The notes under the pieces are model-generated. The model made no database searches, was not told where the DNA came from, and was given only the letters and a program-made list of their open reading frames with translations. The position numbers and the translations under genes were made by a program. This document shows positions 1 through 7,315 of a stretch of DNA of 36,931 bases, piece after piece. Numbering within the stretch: position 1 is the stretch's first letter; each line of letters begins with the position of its first letter. Source of the stretch: an archaeon (lineage in GTDB: Archaea > Thermoproteota > Nitrososphaeria > Nitrososphaerales > Gagatemarchaeaceae). The stretch spans positions 1 to 36,931 of the forward strand of contig CADDZR010000012.1 of assembly GCA_902812495.1 (NCBI GenBank), written 5' to 3'.

Positions 1-1055
1 GACCTGCTCCATGCTATGTAGACAGGCGCCTCGTAGCCCGGAACAAGCCTTTTGTATGAGTTTGTAGTAGGTGCAACTATCGCACACAGAGCTCTACTGT
101 GTTCAAGAAGGCCACCAATGTAGTATCTTGCTGTCTGGCTTATCTCTGCATAGTCATCATCCTTATCATAGAATGCATTCTTACCTCCTTTCCACAAACT
201 GGAGTGAACATGCATTCCAACTGCATTATCTCCAAATATGGGTTTTGGCATCGTTGTTGCAATCATTCCCATCATCTTTGCGACATTCCTAATTACAAAT
301 TTGTATGTCATAACGTTGTCTGCCATGTTTGTAAGCGTGTCTCTATACATGTCTATCTCGCACTGGCCTGCAGTTGCGACTTCGTGGTGGTGTGCATTTG
401 ACAGTATACCAAAACCCTCCTTCAAGTATCTAACACATCTTCCTCTAAATTCTGTGAGTGTGTCAACCGGGTCTGCAGGATAGTAGCCGTCCTTGAACCT
501 AATCGGATAGTTCTTACCATCAGAGCCTTGCGGTGATTCTGGAGATGTAATGCTGTATGAAACAGAAAATGGGTCGTTAACCTTCCAGCTTGCTGAGCTG
601 AAAACGAAGAACTCTACCTCAGGACCCCAAAGTGATTCGGTGAAGCCTTCCTTCGATAGGACTTCTTCAGCCCTTTGGGCAACAAGCCTTGGGTCACGTG
701 TAAACCTTTCAGAACCAAAGCTGCTGTAAACATCACAGATCAGCCTTGCAGTCTTGAGTTCTTCATCTGACCATGGTATTACACCGAAGGTTGAGGGATC
801 GGGCATAAGAACCATGTCTGACTCGTGTATTTCTACAAATCCTCTCACCGATGAGCCGTCCAACTTTGCAAAGCCTTGGTTCATGGAATCAATGTCGATC
901 ATCTCTGAGGGTATAGTGACATGCCTAAACCTTCCGATAAGGTCTGTGAATTGAAGGTCGACAAACCTTATTTCGTTTTTCTTTATAGAAGAAAGTACAT
1001 CCTCCGCGGTTAGTTTCCTCTTTGTTATTTTGCCTTCTACTATTGTGTAGGCCAA
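1..1055 (-). CDS. glnA: Glutamine synthetase type I, 3' end cut by window edge
   Basis: Makes glutamine from glutamate, ammonia and ATP in the cytoplasm; the main ammonia-assimilation enzyme. About 351 residues are present and the C-terminus runs off the window. Reading the minus strand shows an N-terminal beta-grasp region (RFVDLQFTDLIGRFRHV), then the catalytic barrel with GPEVEFFVF, the EVATAGQCEID segment and GMHVHSSLW, and near the edge NSYKRLVPGYEAPVYIAWSR, all typical GS-I landmarks. The start is a TTG at 1055-1053: an in-frame TAA lies 12 bases upstream of it, and it sits about 28 bp from a TATA box at 1079-1088, which fits a leaderless mRNA. The divergent neighbour is an Lrp-type regulator, so nitrogen-responsive control by that protein is plausible but inferred. 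Confidence 0.95.
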   Translation of the reverse strand, partial: MAYTIVEGKITKRKLTAEDVLSSIKKNEIRFVDLQFTDLIGRFRHVTIPSEMIDIDSMNQGFAKLDGSSVRGFVEIHESDMVLMPDPSTFGVIPWSDEELKTARLICDVYSSFGSERFTRDPRLVAQRAEEVLSKEGFTESLWGPEVEFFVFSSASWKVNDPFSVSYSITSPESPQGSDGKNYPIRFKDGYYPADPVDTLTEFRGRCVRYLKEGFGILSNAHHHEVATAGQCEIDMYRDTLTNMADNVMTYKFVIRNVAKMMGMIATTMPKPIFGDNAVGMHVHSSLWKGGKNAFYDKDDDYAEISQTARYYIGGLLEHSRALCAIVAPTTNSYKRLVPGYEAPVYIAWSR

Positions 1056-1078
1056 CGTACGTAAGCTTTATGCGAAAC

Positions 1079-1088
1079 AAATATAAAC
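1079..1088. promoter_or_regulatory. Shared bidirectional TATA box for glnA and the Lrp-type gene
   Basis: The A/T block AAATATAAAC reads GTTTATATTT on the other strand. Its centre is about 28 bp from the glnA TTG start and about 30 bp from the Lrp gene ATG, the usual archaeal distance from TATA box to transcription start. On the plus strand GCGAAACA just upstream resembles a BRE. Both genes would then be leaderless and share one box. Confidence 0.6.
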
Positions 1089-1093
1089 ATGAT

Positions 1094-1110
1094 GCAACAA
1101 TTAGGCAACA
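1094..1110 (+). repeat. GCAACA direct repeat in lrp promoter, candidate operator
   Basis: GCAACA occurs at 1094-1099 and 1105-1110, spaced 11 bp, which is about one helical turn. The pair lies between the TATA box and the ATG of the Lrp-type gene, where bound protein would block transcription start. A role in autoregulation is inferred from position only. Confidence 0.3.
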
Positions 1111-1113
1111 GAT

Positions 1114-1632
1114 ATGCAAAAAAAGAAGGAAGTTATGAATACTTGTTCGCGGGATACACTGGCCGAAAACACTGGAGTAAAACGTTTGTTCTTGGACGAC
1201 ATGGATAGGAAAATCCTAGCTTATTGCATGGTTAACGGCAGGGCATCCTACCATGATGTGGCATTCGCACTCGGAATATCCCCTTCAACAGCAATGAAGA
1301 GGATCAAGAGGCTCGAAACTGATGGTGTGATAAAAGGTTATTCTGCAATCATAGATCACAGCAAAATCGGCTACGACCTTACAGTTATTACAGAAATAAC
1401 AGTATCAAAAGGCAAGTTGCTGGAGATGGAAAGGGAAATAGCAAAGCTTCCAGGCGTTTGTGCTGTTTACGATGTAACAGGGGACACAGATGGCATAATA
1501 GTTGCAAAATTTAAGAGCAGGGAAGAACTCAGTAAGTTCACAAAGGGCCTGCTTGCAATGCCTTTTGTCGAGAGGACAAACACACATGTTGTGCTTACAA
1601 CTGTTAAAGAAGATTTCAGGCTTCCTGTCTAA
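1114..1632 (+). CDS. Lrp/AsnC-family transcriptional regulator
   Basis: A DNA-binding regulator that usually responds to an amino acid or nitrogen metabolite. The 172-residue product has a winged helix-turn-helix near residues 28-75 (DRKILAYCMVNGRASYHDVAFALGISPSTAMKRIKRLE, then GVIKGYSAIID) and a C-terminal RAM/ligand-binding domain (about 85-165, with the PGVCAVYDVTGDTDGIIVAKF stretch). The ATG at 1114 lies about 30 bp after a TATA box, which suggests a leaderless mRNA; a second ATG at 1135 is possible, because the first seven residues are not part of the domain. It is divergent from glnA with only 58 bp between starts, so control of glnA and of itself is the simplest idea. The ligand cannot be told from sequence. 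Confidence 0.92.
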   Translation: MQKKKEVMNTCSRDTLAENTGVKRLFLDDMDRKILAYCMVNGRASYHDVAFALGISPSTAMKRIKRLETDGVIKGYSAIIDHSKIGYDLTVITEITVSKGKLLEMEREIAKLPGVCAVYDVTGDTDGIIVAKFKSREELSKFTKGLLAMPFVERTNTHVVLTTVKEDFRLPV

Positions 1633-1665
1633 ACTTTAAATCTGTTGTAAAGGAGAGAGAAAATA

Positions 1666-2121
1666 TTGGTCAGACTCAGAGTTAGGATTGGAAATGTGGA
1701 GGTGGAAATAGAGGCAGAGAGCGAGAAACTTGCAGAGGTTGTTGAAACGATCCCTCGTGTCATAGAGAAGTTGAAGGTCAACGTCGAGAGTCGTTCTCTT
1801 CCAATACAACAGAAAAAGGAAAATCAACTACCCCAGATATCGATAGAGAAAAGCGACTCCCTTTCAGACATAATAGAAAAGCTTTTTTCGAGTGAGTGGG
1901 GCTTATCGGAGAGGAAACTTTCAGAGGTGAGGGAGGTTCTCAGAACATATGGATTAAACTATCCAAAACAGTCTGTTGCCGTATCATTGCTCAGGCTTGC
2001 AAAGGCAGGAAAGATAAGAAGGTTCAAGACGGATAGCGGGGACTACGCATATACTTCTTCCACTCCGACAGTTATTGGCGTTAAACTGGATTCTAAAGAA
2101 GAAGATTTAAGCGATGAATAA
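1666..2121 (+). CDS. Small winged-helix protein, first of three related genes
   Basis: A 151-residue protein of unknown role. Residues 1-35 form a short two-strand plus helix module (VRLRVRIGNVEVEIEAESEKLAEVVETI), followed by a polar linker and a C-terminal winged-helix-like domain of about 70 residues. That domain aligns by eye with the protein encoded at 2645-3052: GLNYPKQSVAVSLLRLAKAGKI here, GYNYDRTAVAHNLVDLVREGKL there. The TTG start at 1666 has GGAG ten bases upstream and also a TATA-like ACTTTAAAT about 28 bp upstream. It lies 33 bp after the Lrp gene and 20 bp before the next gene, on the way to nurA-herA. A nucleic-acid or protein-adaptor role is inference. Confidence 0.8.
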   Translation: MVRLRVRIGNVEVEIEAESEKLAEVVETIPRVIEKLKVNVESRSLPIQQKKENQLPQISIEKSDSLSDIIEKLFSSEWGLSERKLSEVREVLRTYGLNYPKQSVAVSLLRLAKAGKIRRFKTDSGDYAYTSSTPTVIGVKLDSKEEDLSDE

Positions 2122-2141
2122 ATAAAACATCGTGGTGAGAT

Positions 2142-2672
2142 TTGTCAGAGGATAAGCAACTAGCGGTTACACTTACATTCGGGGAAACAAAGGTAGAATT
2201 CTCAGGCTCCCCAGAGCTTGTCCTGAAGTCGATACTAGAGTATGTAGCAAAAGTCGTTCCAAACTTGGAACTCGCCAGGTCGATAACTCTAAACTATTCT
2301 CTTGCAGAACTAATAAACATGTTCAAGGACTACGTGAAGATAACGCCTGAGGGACCTAGGGTTGTGGGCGAGGAGAAGAAGCTGAGCGACAGGGAGAAGG
2401 TGATGCTACAGCTTGTGGCTGCCCGTATCGCAAATCTTTCAGGTAAGAGAGAGAGTGACGCAATGAGCACATCAGAAATACAGCTTGCAACAGGGTTAAA
2501 TCCGAAGACAATAAGTTCAAGGCTCAGTGAGTTGACAAAGGAAGCACTTGCTGAAAGGCTTGGGACGGAAACTGGAGCAAGGTATAGAATAACGACCGTT
2601 GGTATAATGAGGTTGAGTGAGCAGCTTTCCAAGAAGATCAGGGATCAACCAACTGTACTCTCGGTGCCCTGA
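2142..2672 (+). CDS. Small winged-helix protein, second of three
   Basis: A 176-residue protein of unknown role. Its N-terminus (AVTLTFGETKVEFSGSPELVLKSILEYVAKVV) has the same beta-beta-helix pattern as the proteins at 1666 and 2645. The C-terminal half holds a MarR/ArsR-like winged helix (about residues 82-165: REKVMLQLVAARIANL, then MSTSEIQLATGLNPKTISSRLSELTKE, then a wing at GARYRIT). The TTG start at 2142 has GGTGA a few bases upstream. It is 20 bp from the gene before it, so the two are probably co-transcribed. Its last 28 bases overlap the 3' end of the convergent gene. DNA binding is likely; the target is unknown. Confidence 0.8.
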   Translation: MSEDKQLAVTLTFGETKVEFSGSPELVLKSILEYVAKVVPNLELARSITLNYSLAELINMFKDYVKITPEGPRVVGEEKKLSDREKVMLQLVAARIANLSGKRESDAMSTSEIQLATGLNPKTISSRLSELTKEALAERLGTETGARYRITTVGIMRLSEQLSKKIRDQPTVLSVP

Positions 2673-3052
2673 GGCGGAAACTTCTGCACATATCTGTAAT
2701 TCCTTGCAGTTCCATCCCTGAAGAGTTTTCCTTCCCTTACTAGGTCAACAAGGTTGTGTGCTACAGCTGTTCTGTCGTAGTTATAGCCTCTTTTCTTTAT
2801 TTCCTCGTCAACCTCAGCCAAGCTTCTCGGAGACGAAAACCACCCTTCCTTCCATAGCTTTAGCAACAGGCCCCTGCACGTCTCGGTTTTAGTCTGCTCC
2901 TTCTCCTCCTCTCCAAGCTTGACTATTTCCCTCGAGGCCATACCTGCGAGAACGCTCTCTATTACCTGCTGTACTTTATCCTGTTCGCATGTTATCTCTA
3001 TTTCCCAAGGTCCTCTCTTCAGCCTAACTGTAACCTTTCCTTGCTCAGCCAT
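2645..3052 (-). CDS. Small winged-helix protein, third of three, divergent from nurA
   Basis: A 135-residue protein. The N-terminal module (KVTVRLKRGPWEIEITCEQDKVQQVIESVL) matches the pattern of the two plus-strand neighbours, and a charged linker leads to a winged-helix-like domain (about residues 58-125: LLLKLWKEGWFSSPRSLAEVDEEIKKRGYNYDRTAVAHNLVDLVREGKL, with the wing at RNYRYVQ). The ATG at 3052 is the only sensible start. It is divergent from nurA with 68 bp between the starts used here, and its stop overlaps the convergent neighbour by 28 bp. I do not know its function. Its repeated presence as a set of three beside nurA-herA suggests a link to DNA end processing or its regulation. Confidence 0.8.
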   Translation of the reverse strand: MAEQGKVTVRLKRGPWEIEITCEQDKVQQVIESVLAGMASREIVKLGEEEKEQTKTETCRGLLLKLWKEGWFSSPRSLAEVDEEIKKRGYNYDRTAVAHNLVDLVREGKLFRDGTARNYRYVQKFPPQGTESTVG

Positions 3053-3120
3053 TTTTGTTCACTTTTATTGTTGATGGCCAAGTTGCGCAATATTTAATTA
3101 CCCTCATTTCGCTAATGTTG

Positions 3121-4038
3121 ATGGGCAAGATGACCAATATATTAACACTTCCCAAGATGTGCAACGAGATAGCGACTGAAATAGAAAGGGAGTTTTCCAG
3201 AGATACAACAGATGCACTCTCACATCTAGGCTCCGTTGGCAGTGACATAATCTTTGACACAGAAGGGAAGGATCTATGCCCGTATCCTGTGGAGGTGGAT
3301 GCGGCATCTGCCCCTGGGTGCATATTCCCTCAAGAGAAAGGGAGGCTTGTCGCATCCATCGATTCCACTTGCATACCACTTGCATATTCAGGGTCTCATC
3401 TGCTTTATGCTGCAAGAGTTTCTGTTGTATTCTCAATGGAAGGCAGGGTTACATTTTACAGCAGGGTAGGCCCTGTGTTCAGCAGCCATGACATCTTAAA
3501 CCAGAGCAGGGAACAGATAGAGAGTTGCATAAGGAGAGAGATGGAAACAAGGGCCGCTAACTCTATAATGAGCTCAGGCTTCGAAGGCATCCTTCTTCTT
3601 GATGGCTCGCTTAAGCATCCAGATTCCGTTAAAGTGGATAAAAATGCAGATGCTGAGGTGGCAGCATTCTCGAAGACTAGCGTTCTAGCTCTCTCGGGAT
3701 TGGATTCCACTCTTTATATGGCTGAGTATCCTTCATACATAACTATCCAAAAGGGCAAAGTAACAACAGTTCTCGCGAAGATGACAAAAGGGGGAATTGT
3801 TTTCAGGATAGACATCATCTCAGAGAGGAAACCTGAAGAAGTTCTTGGTCTAATCCTTTACAACGACTTATTCTACGCAGGTTACCCAGAGTCGCTCAGA
3901 CTTGCACACCATCTCTCTGTGTTTAACAGGGCTGAGTTAATTGCAATGCAGGTAATTGTAAGCAAACACTTGAGAATGAGAAACTCACCGTCGTTTGATA
4001 TTAGAAAGGTTGCTCTGGGCACTTTTAAGGTAGGATGA
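3121..4038 (+). CDS. nurA: NurA 5'-to-3' nuclease
   Basis: NurA resects DNA ends together with the HerA translocase during double-strand-break repair. The product is 305 residues from the ATG at 3121. Catalytic aspartates expected for the RNase H-like NurA fold are visible in VASIDSTC (about residue 81) and ILLLDGSLK (about residue 161). The frame is open upstream to a TTG at 3055, but a TATA box (ATATTTAATT, 3090-3099) lies about 26 bp before 3121, so the ATG there, or the one at 3130, fits a leaderless mRNA better. The stop overlaps the herA start in an ATGA, a sign of translational coupling. No mre11 or rad50 gene is adjacent, unlike many thermophilic archaea. Confidence 0.85.
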   Translation: MGKMTNILTLPKMCNEIATEIEREFSRDTTDALSHLGSVGSDIIFDTEGKDLCPYPVEVDAASAPGCIFPQEKGRLVASIDSTCIPLAYSGSHLLYAARVSVVFSMEGRVTFYSRVGPVFSSHDILNQSREQIESCIRREMETRAANSIMSSGFEGILLLDGSLKHPDSVKVDKNADAEVAAFSKTSVLALSGLDSTLYMAEYPSYITIQKGKVTTVLAKMTKGGIVFRIDIISERKPEEVLGLILYNDLFYAGYPESLRLAHHLSVFNRAELIAMQVIVSKHLRMRNSPSFDIRKVALGTFKVG

Positions 4039-5477
4039 AATTGAAGCTTCTTAGCAAGGACTCCGGGGATTTCCTTATCCTAGCTTCTTCCTCAGAGGAT
4101 GTACACATCGGGGATTACCTACTTGTGAGCGAAAAAGAAAGAGCTGCACTGCTGCAGGTCTATGATGAAAGGTACCTTGACCTAGAAGGTATAGAGGAAG
4201 AGTTGTTAAGGGAGGAGCTTGTTCAAGAAGAGATAAACGGCTCTTCATACGGAAGTGCTTCCCTGAGGTCTGTGATTACTAGAATACATGACATGAGGGT
4301 TCTTGTATGTAAGCCGAGGTCCTTCTTTTCGAGTGGGGAAAGGGGTGTTTTTTCGTACTGGCTCCCTTCTCGCTCGTCCTCAAGAATTACGAAAGTGGAC
4401 TTTGAAACTATATCTCAAAACATTAAAAGTGGAACCAGAAAAATATATATCGGGAAGGTAGCAGGAAAAGACTTCTCAATATTTGCTGAATCCCTTGACG
4501 GAAAAATAACACTCATAACAGGCAAGAAAGAATCTGGAAAATCGCATCTTGCTAAGATACTTCTCAAAGGTCTTACATTGCACGGTGCCTACTCTTTTGT
4601 CTTTGATCTCAATGAAGAGTATTCCTTTTTCTGCTCTGATCCAGAAGTTTCGCACAAAACATTAAAGCTTCTACCTGGCAGGAACTTAAGGTTCTCCCTT
4701 TCTTCTGCTGGGTTGAGAGCTGTATCTTCAATACTTGCTCATTCCCTCGAAATGCCTGGAACATCCCTCAGGGAGTTCACTAAGATATGGGATTATCTAG
4801 AGAGGTCGGGAAGACTGACGCTCAGCAATTTCCTTGAGACAGTTGAGAGGTGGAGGTGCAACGAGTTTGTAAGGGATGCGTTATTCAGCAGAATAAACAC
4901 TTTGATGTCAACGGGCCTTTTTACAGACATAGAGAAGGAGTCATACGATCTAAATGAGCCATTCAAAAGGGCAGGAGGCTGTACAGCAATACTCTCTCTA
5001 ACGCAAACCTCGCCTCTAACAAGAAAGGTTATCGTTGAGCTTATACTATCAAAGCTCACAGAGATGCTTGAAAAAAAGGAAATACCTCCTGTATTTCTCT
5101 TTGCTGAAGAAGCCCACCTCTACCTTAGGGAGACTTACTGGGAGGACCTGATAACAAGGATGAGGCACTTTGGTGTTTTCACTATTTTCATAACAAACCA
5201 ACCAGATTCAATAGACAAAAAAATATACAGGCAAATAGATAATATATTCGTCTACCATCTTTCAAACGATTCGGACATTAACCTTATTTCTCAATCCTCT
5301 GCTGTGGACTTTGAAAGTCTCACTTCAATTATCAAGGCATTGCAACCAAGAACGTGTCTTGTGCTTGGAAGTGTTGTTTCTAACCTTCCTGTTGTAGTTG
5401 AAGTTGGAGAACTTGTTGCAAAGGAAACGGGAATAACTAGACTATTTTTCAGGCAGATTGATTCGTTAAAAACTTAA
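4035..5477 (+). CDS. herA: HerA hexameric DNA translocase/helicase
   Basis: A FtsK/VirB4-like ATPase that pumps double-stranded DNA and works with NurA in end resection. In 480 residues there is an N-terminal HAS-barrel-like region (about 1-65), a Walker A motif GKKESGKS (163-170), a Walker B VFLFAEEAH with the acidic pair at about 358-359, and a following FGVFTIFITNQPDSIDKKIYRQIDNIFVYHL segment typical of the HerA core. Length is close to archaeal HerA proteins of about 500 residues. The start overlaps the nurA stop by four bases, so the two are one transcription unit. All ATPase motifs look intact. Confidence 0.9.
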   Translation: MKLKLLSKDSGDFLILASSSEDVHIGDYLLVSEKERAALLQVYDERYLDLEGIEEELLREELVQEEINGSSYGSASLRSVITRIHDMRVLVCKPRSFFSSGERGVFSYWLPSRSSSRITKVDFETISQNIKSGTRKIYIGKVAGKDFSIFAESLDGKITLITGKKESGKSHLAKILLKGLTLHGAYSFVFDLNEEYSFFCSDPEVSHKTLKLLPGRNLRFSLSSAGLRAVSSILAHSLEMPGTSLREFTKIWDYLERSGRLTLSNFLETVERWRCNEFVRDALFSRINTLMSTGLFTDIEKESYDLNEPFKRAGGCTAILSLTQTSPLTRKVIVELILSKLTEMLEKKEIPPVFLFAEEAHLYLRETYWEDLITRMRHFGVFTIFITNQPDSIDKKIYRQIDNIFVYHLSNDSDINLISQSSAVDFESLTSIIKALQPRTCLVLGSVVSNLPVVVEVGELVAKETGITRLFFRQIDSLKT

Positions 5478-5504
5478 GTATAATACAACAAAAGACTAAC
5501 GTCC

Positions 5505-6227
5505 ATGGAAAAAATGACAAACCAAGAGGCAGTATCAAGGATAGCTGGAAGTGTAGTTGTGAGCGACCAACCTGGGAAAGCATTGAGGAGCTGGAGGGAG
5601 AAACTTGGGATAAAACAGATAGAACTCGCAAGGGCTATGGGCCTTGCGGCCTCTGTGCTAAGCGATTATGAAAGTGGTAGGAGGTCGTCACCTGGAGTAC
5701 AGTTTGTCAGAAAGTATGTGGAGTGCCTGATTGCACTTGACGAGACAAAGAACAGGATGGTTCCAAAACTAATATCCTTTGACGACGGAGGGGCTATACT
5801 TTCCATAGGCGAATTTAATAAACCAGTAGAGGCGTCTGTTGTTATAAATGCGGTCAAGGGAAAGGTCCTAACCGGAGAGCTTGAAGGTGTAAAAATCTAC
5901 GGATACACTGTTTTAGACAGCATAAGAACTATATACGCACTTTCAGGCTACGACTTTTACAGAATCTTTGGTTCAACGACAGAGCGGGCCTTAGTATTTA
6001 CAAAGGTTGGGATGGGAAGGAGTCCTCTAGTTGCTGTTCGCGTCTCGCAGCTAAAGCCTAGGATGATTGTTATTCACGGGCCAAGCGCAATTGATACATT
6101 AGCCCTCGAGCTAGCAAAGAAAGAAAAGATAGTTCTTGTGCTTTCTGGTTCCAGCTCCGAAAAGGAAATAATCGAATCTTTAACATCTATTGCAATGCAA
6201 GCTTCTCAATCAGCATCGCAACTCTAA
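5505..6227 (+). CDS. Archaeal XRE-type transcriptional regulator (COG1709-like)
   Basis: A 240-residue regulator. Residues 24-72 form a Cro/C1-type helix-turn-helix (LRSWREKLGIKQIELARAMGLAASVLSDYESGRRSSPGVQFVRKYVE). The rest is an alpha/beta domain (about 90-235) typical of the archaeal COG1709 group, perhaps a ligand sensor, with a VIHGPSAIDTLALELAKKE segment. A TATA-like AGTATAATAC about 25 bp upstream supports the ATG at 5505, with a second ATG at 5514 possible. It follows herA by 27 bp but seems to have its own promoter. The 3' end overlaps the convergent glycosyltransferase gene by 41 bp, the largest overlap in the window. Target genes are unknown. Confidence 0.85.
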   Translation: MEKMTNQEAVSRIAGSVVVSDQPGKALRSWREKLGIKQIELARAMGLAASVLSDYESGRRSSPGVQFVRKYVECLIALDETKNRMVPKLISFDDGGAILSIGEFNKPVEASVVINAVKGKVLTGELEGVKIYGYTVLDSIRTIYALSGYDFYRIFGSTTERALVFTKVGMGRSPLVAVRVSQLKPRMIVIHGPSAIDTLALELAKKEKIVLVLSGSSSEKEIIESLTSIAMQASQSASQL

Positions 6228-7221
6228 GGGCTCCTTCCGTATTCTCCGGCTTCTTTCTCATACCAAGATTTGCACGTATGAGCTCTCCAAGCCTTTCGAT
6301 ATCCTTTGCACTGAAACCAAGTTCCTTTGCATTTCTCTCCTGCTCGTAATGCCCTCCTATTGGTATTGCAATTATAGGCGTTCCAAAGACAAGTGCCTCG
6401 TCTATAGTGCTCTTTCCTGCAGTACTTACAACCAGGTCAGATGCATAAACAAGCTCATGGTTATCGCGCACAATTCCCAGGTCGATTACGCCCTTCTGCT
6501 TTATTCGTGACTTGGATCCTGAAACTACTAGAACAACATTTTCCAAATCCAGTTTTTTTATTTCGTCAACAGTTCTCTCAAGAAGGAACATTCCAAGCTG
6601 ACTACCCGTCATTGTGAAGAGTATGACAGTTGAACAAGATGGTAGGCCGTACTTTGAACGTATTTCCTCCCTACTTCCGGAAACTTGCCTGACTATTTTT
6701 CCCACGTAAAAAATTCTATCCTTGGATATACCTTTTTCAGGTATGATAAGCATGTCTGCAATCTCCAACACGGAACTGTACCACTTCTGTATCCTTCTTT
6801 CCAGAATCGCTGAAAACCTGTTCCTTGCAAATCCAAGATAGAGCTCATCTGTTATAGCTACAGCCCTCAAACCAATCTCTTTTGCAACGACAAGGGAAGC
6901 AAATTCTTCATCGCAAACAACTAGGTCAGGCTTAGTGGATGAAAGTAGCTTCCTTACAGCCTTCTTTGCCCTTCTGTAGTTGTACCAGTATCTTACATAC
7001 CATATAGAAGGAAGTATCATCCTGCCTGCAACGACCCAAGGGTTTGGATGCGACACAGCCCTAATAACTCTAAAGCCGTATGATTCTATTAAATCAGCAG
7101 CAAGACCCGAACTTATGAATGTTACATCATGGCCAAGCCTTGCAAGCTCGGAGCCGACTGCAACAGCTCTTGTTGCATGTCCCAGACCTATCGAGCTGAC
7201 AGAGTAAGCTATCTTTGCCAT
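6187..7221 (-). CDS. GT-B glycosyltransferase, MJ1255/MurG-like
   Basis: A 344-residue cytoplasmic or membrane-surface sugar transferase. The N-terminal Rossmann domain starts IAYSVSSIGLGHATRAVAVGSELARLGHDVTFIS, as in the archaeal MJ1255 (TIGR00661-type) and MurG/COG1819 families. The C-terminal nucleotide-sugar domain carries ASDLVVSTAGKSTIDEALVFGTPIIAIPIGGHYEQERNAKEL, the expected donor-binding signature. No membrane span was seen. The ATG at 7221 has a TATA-like GTATAATG about 25 bp upstream. It is divergent from the DUF92 gene and convergent with the XRE regulator. Donor and acceptor cannot be predicted; a role in glycolipid or surface glycan synthesis is likely. Confidence 0.85.
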   Translation of the reverse strand: MAKIAYSVSSIGLGHATRAVAVGSELARLGHDVTFISSGLAADLIESYGFRVIRAVSHPNPWVVAGRMILPSIWYVRYWYNYRRAKKAVRKLLSSTKPDLVVCDEEFASLVVAKEIGLRAVAITDELYLGFARNRFSAILERRIQKWYSSVLEIADMLIIPEKGISKDRIFYVGKIVRQVSGSREEIRSKYGLPSCSTVILFTMTGSQLGMFLLERTVDEIKKLDLENVVLVVSGSKSRIKQKGVIDLGIVRDNHELVYASDLVVSTAGKSTIDEALVFGTPIIAIPIGGHYEQERNAKELGFSAKDIERLGELIRANLGMRKKPENTEGALRVAMLIEKLALQ

Positions 7222-7315
7222 CTTCCTCTCGAGAGAAAATTTTCATTATACGTATTTCCTTTCTCAAATAATAATACCCAAGATTTTTCTACATGTGTTG
7301 TAATGAGACAATGTC

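Noticed and set aside
3055-3120. Extended nurA start at TTG 3055
   Set aside because: It would place the TATA box inside the coding region and starts only three bases from the divergent gene; the extra 22 residues do not look like part of NurA.
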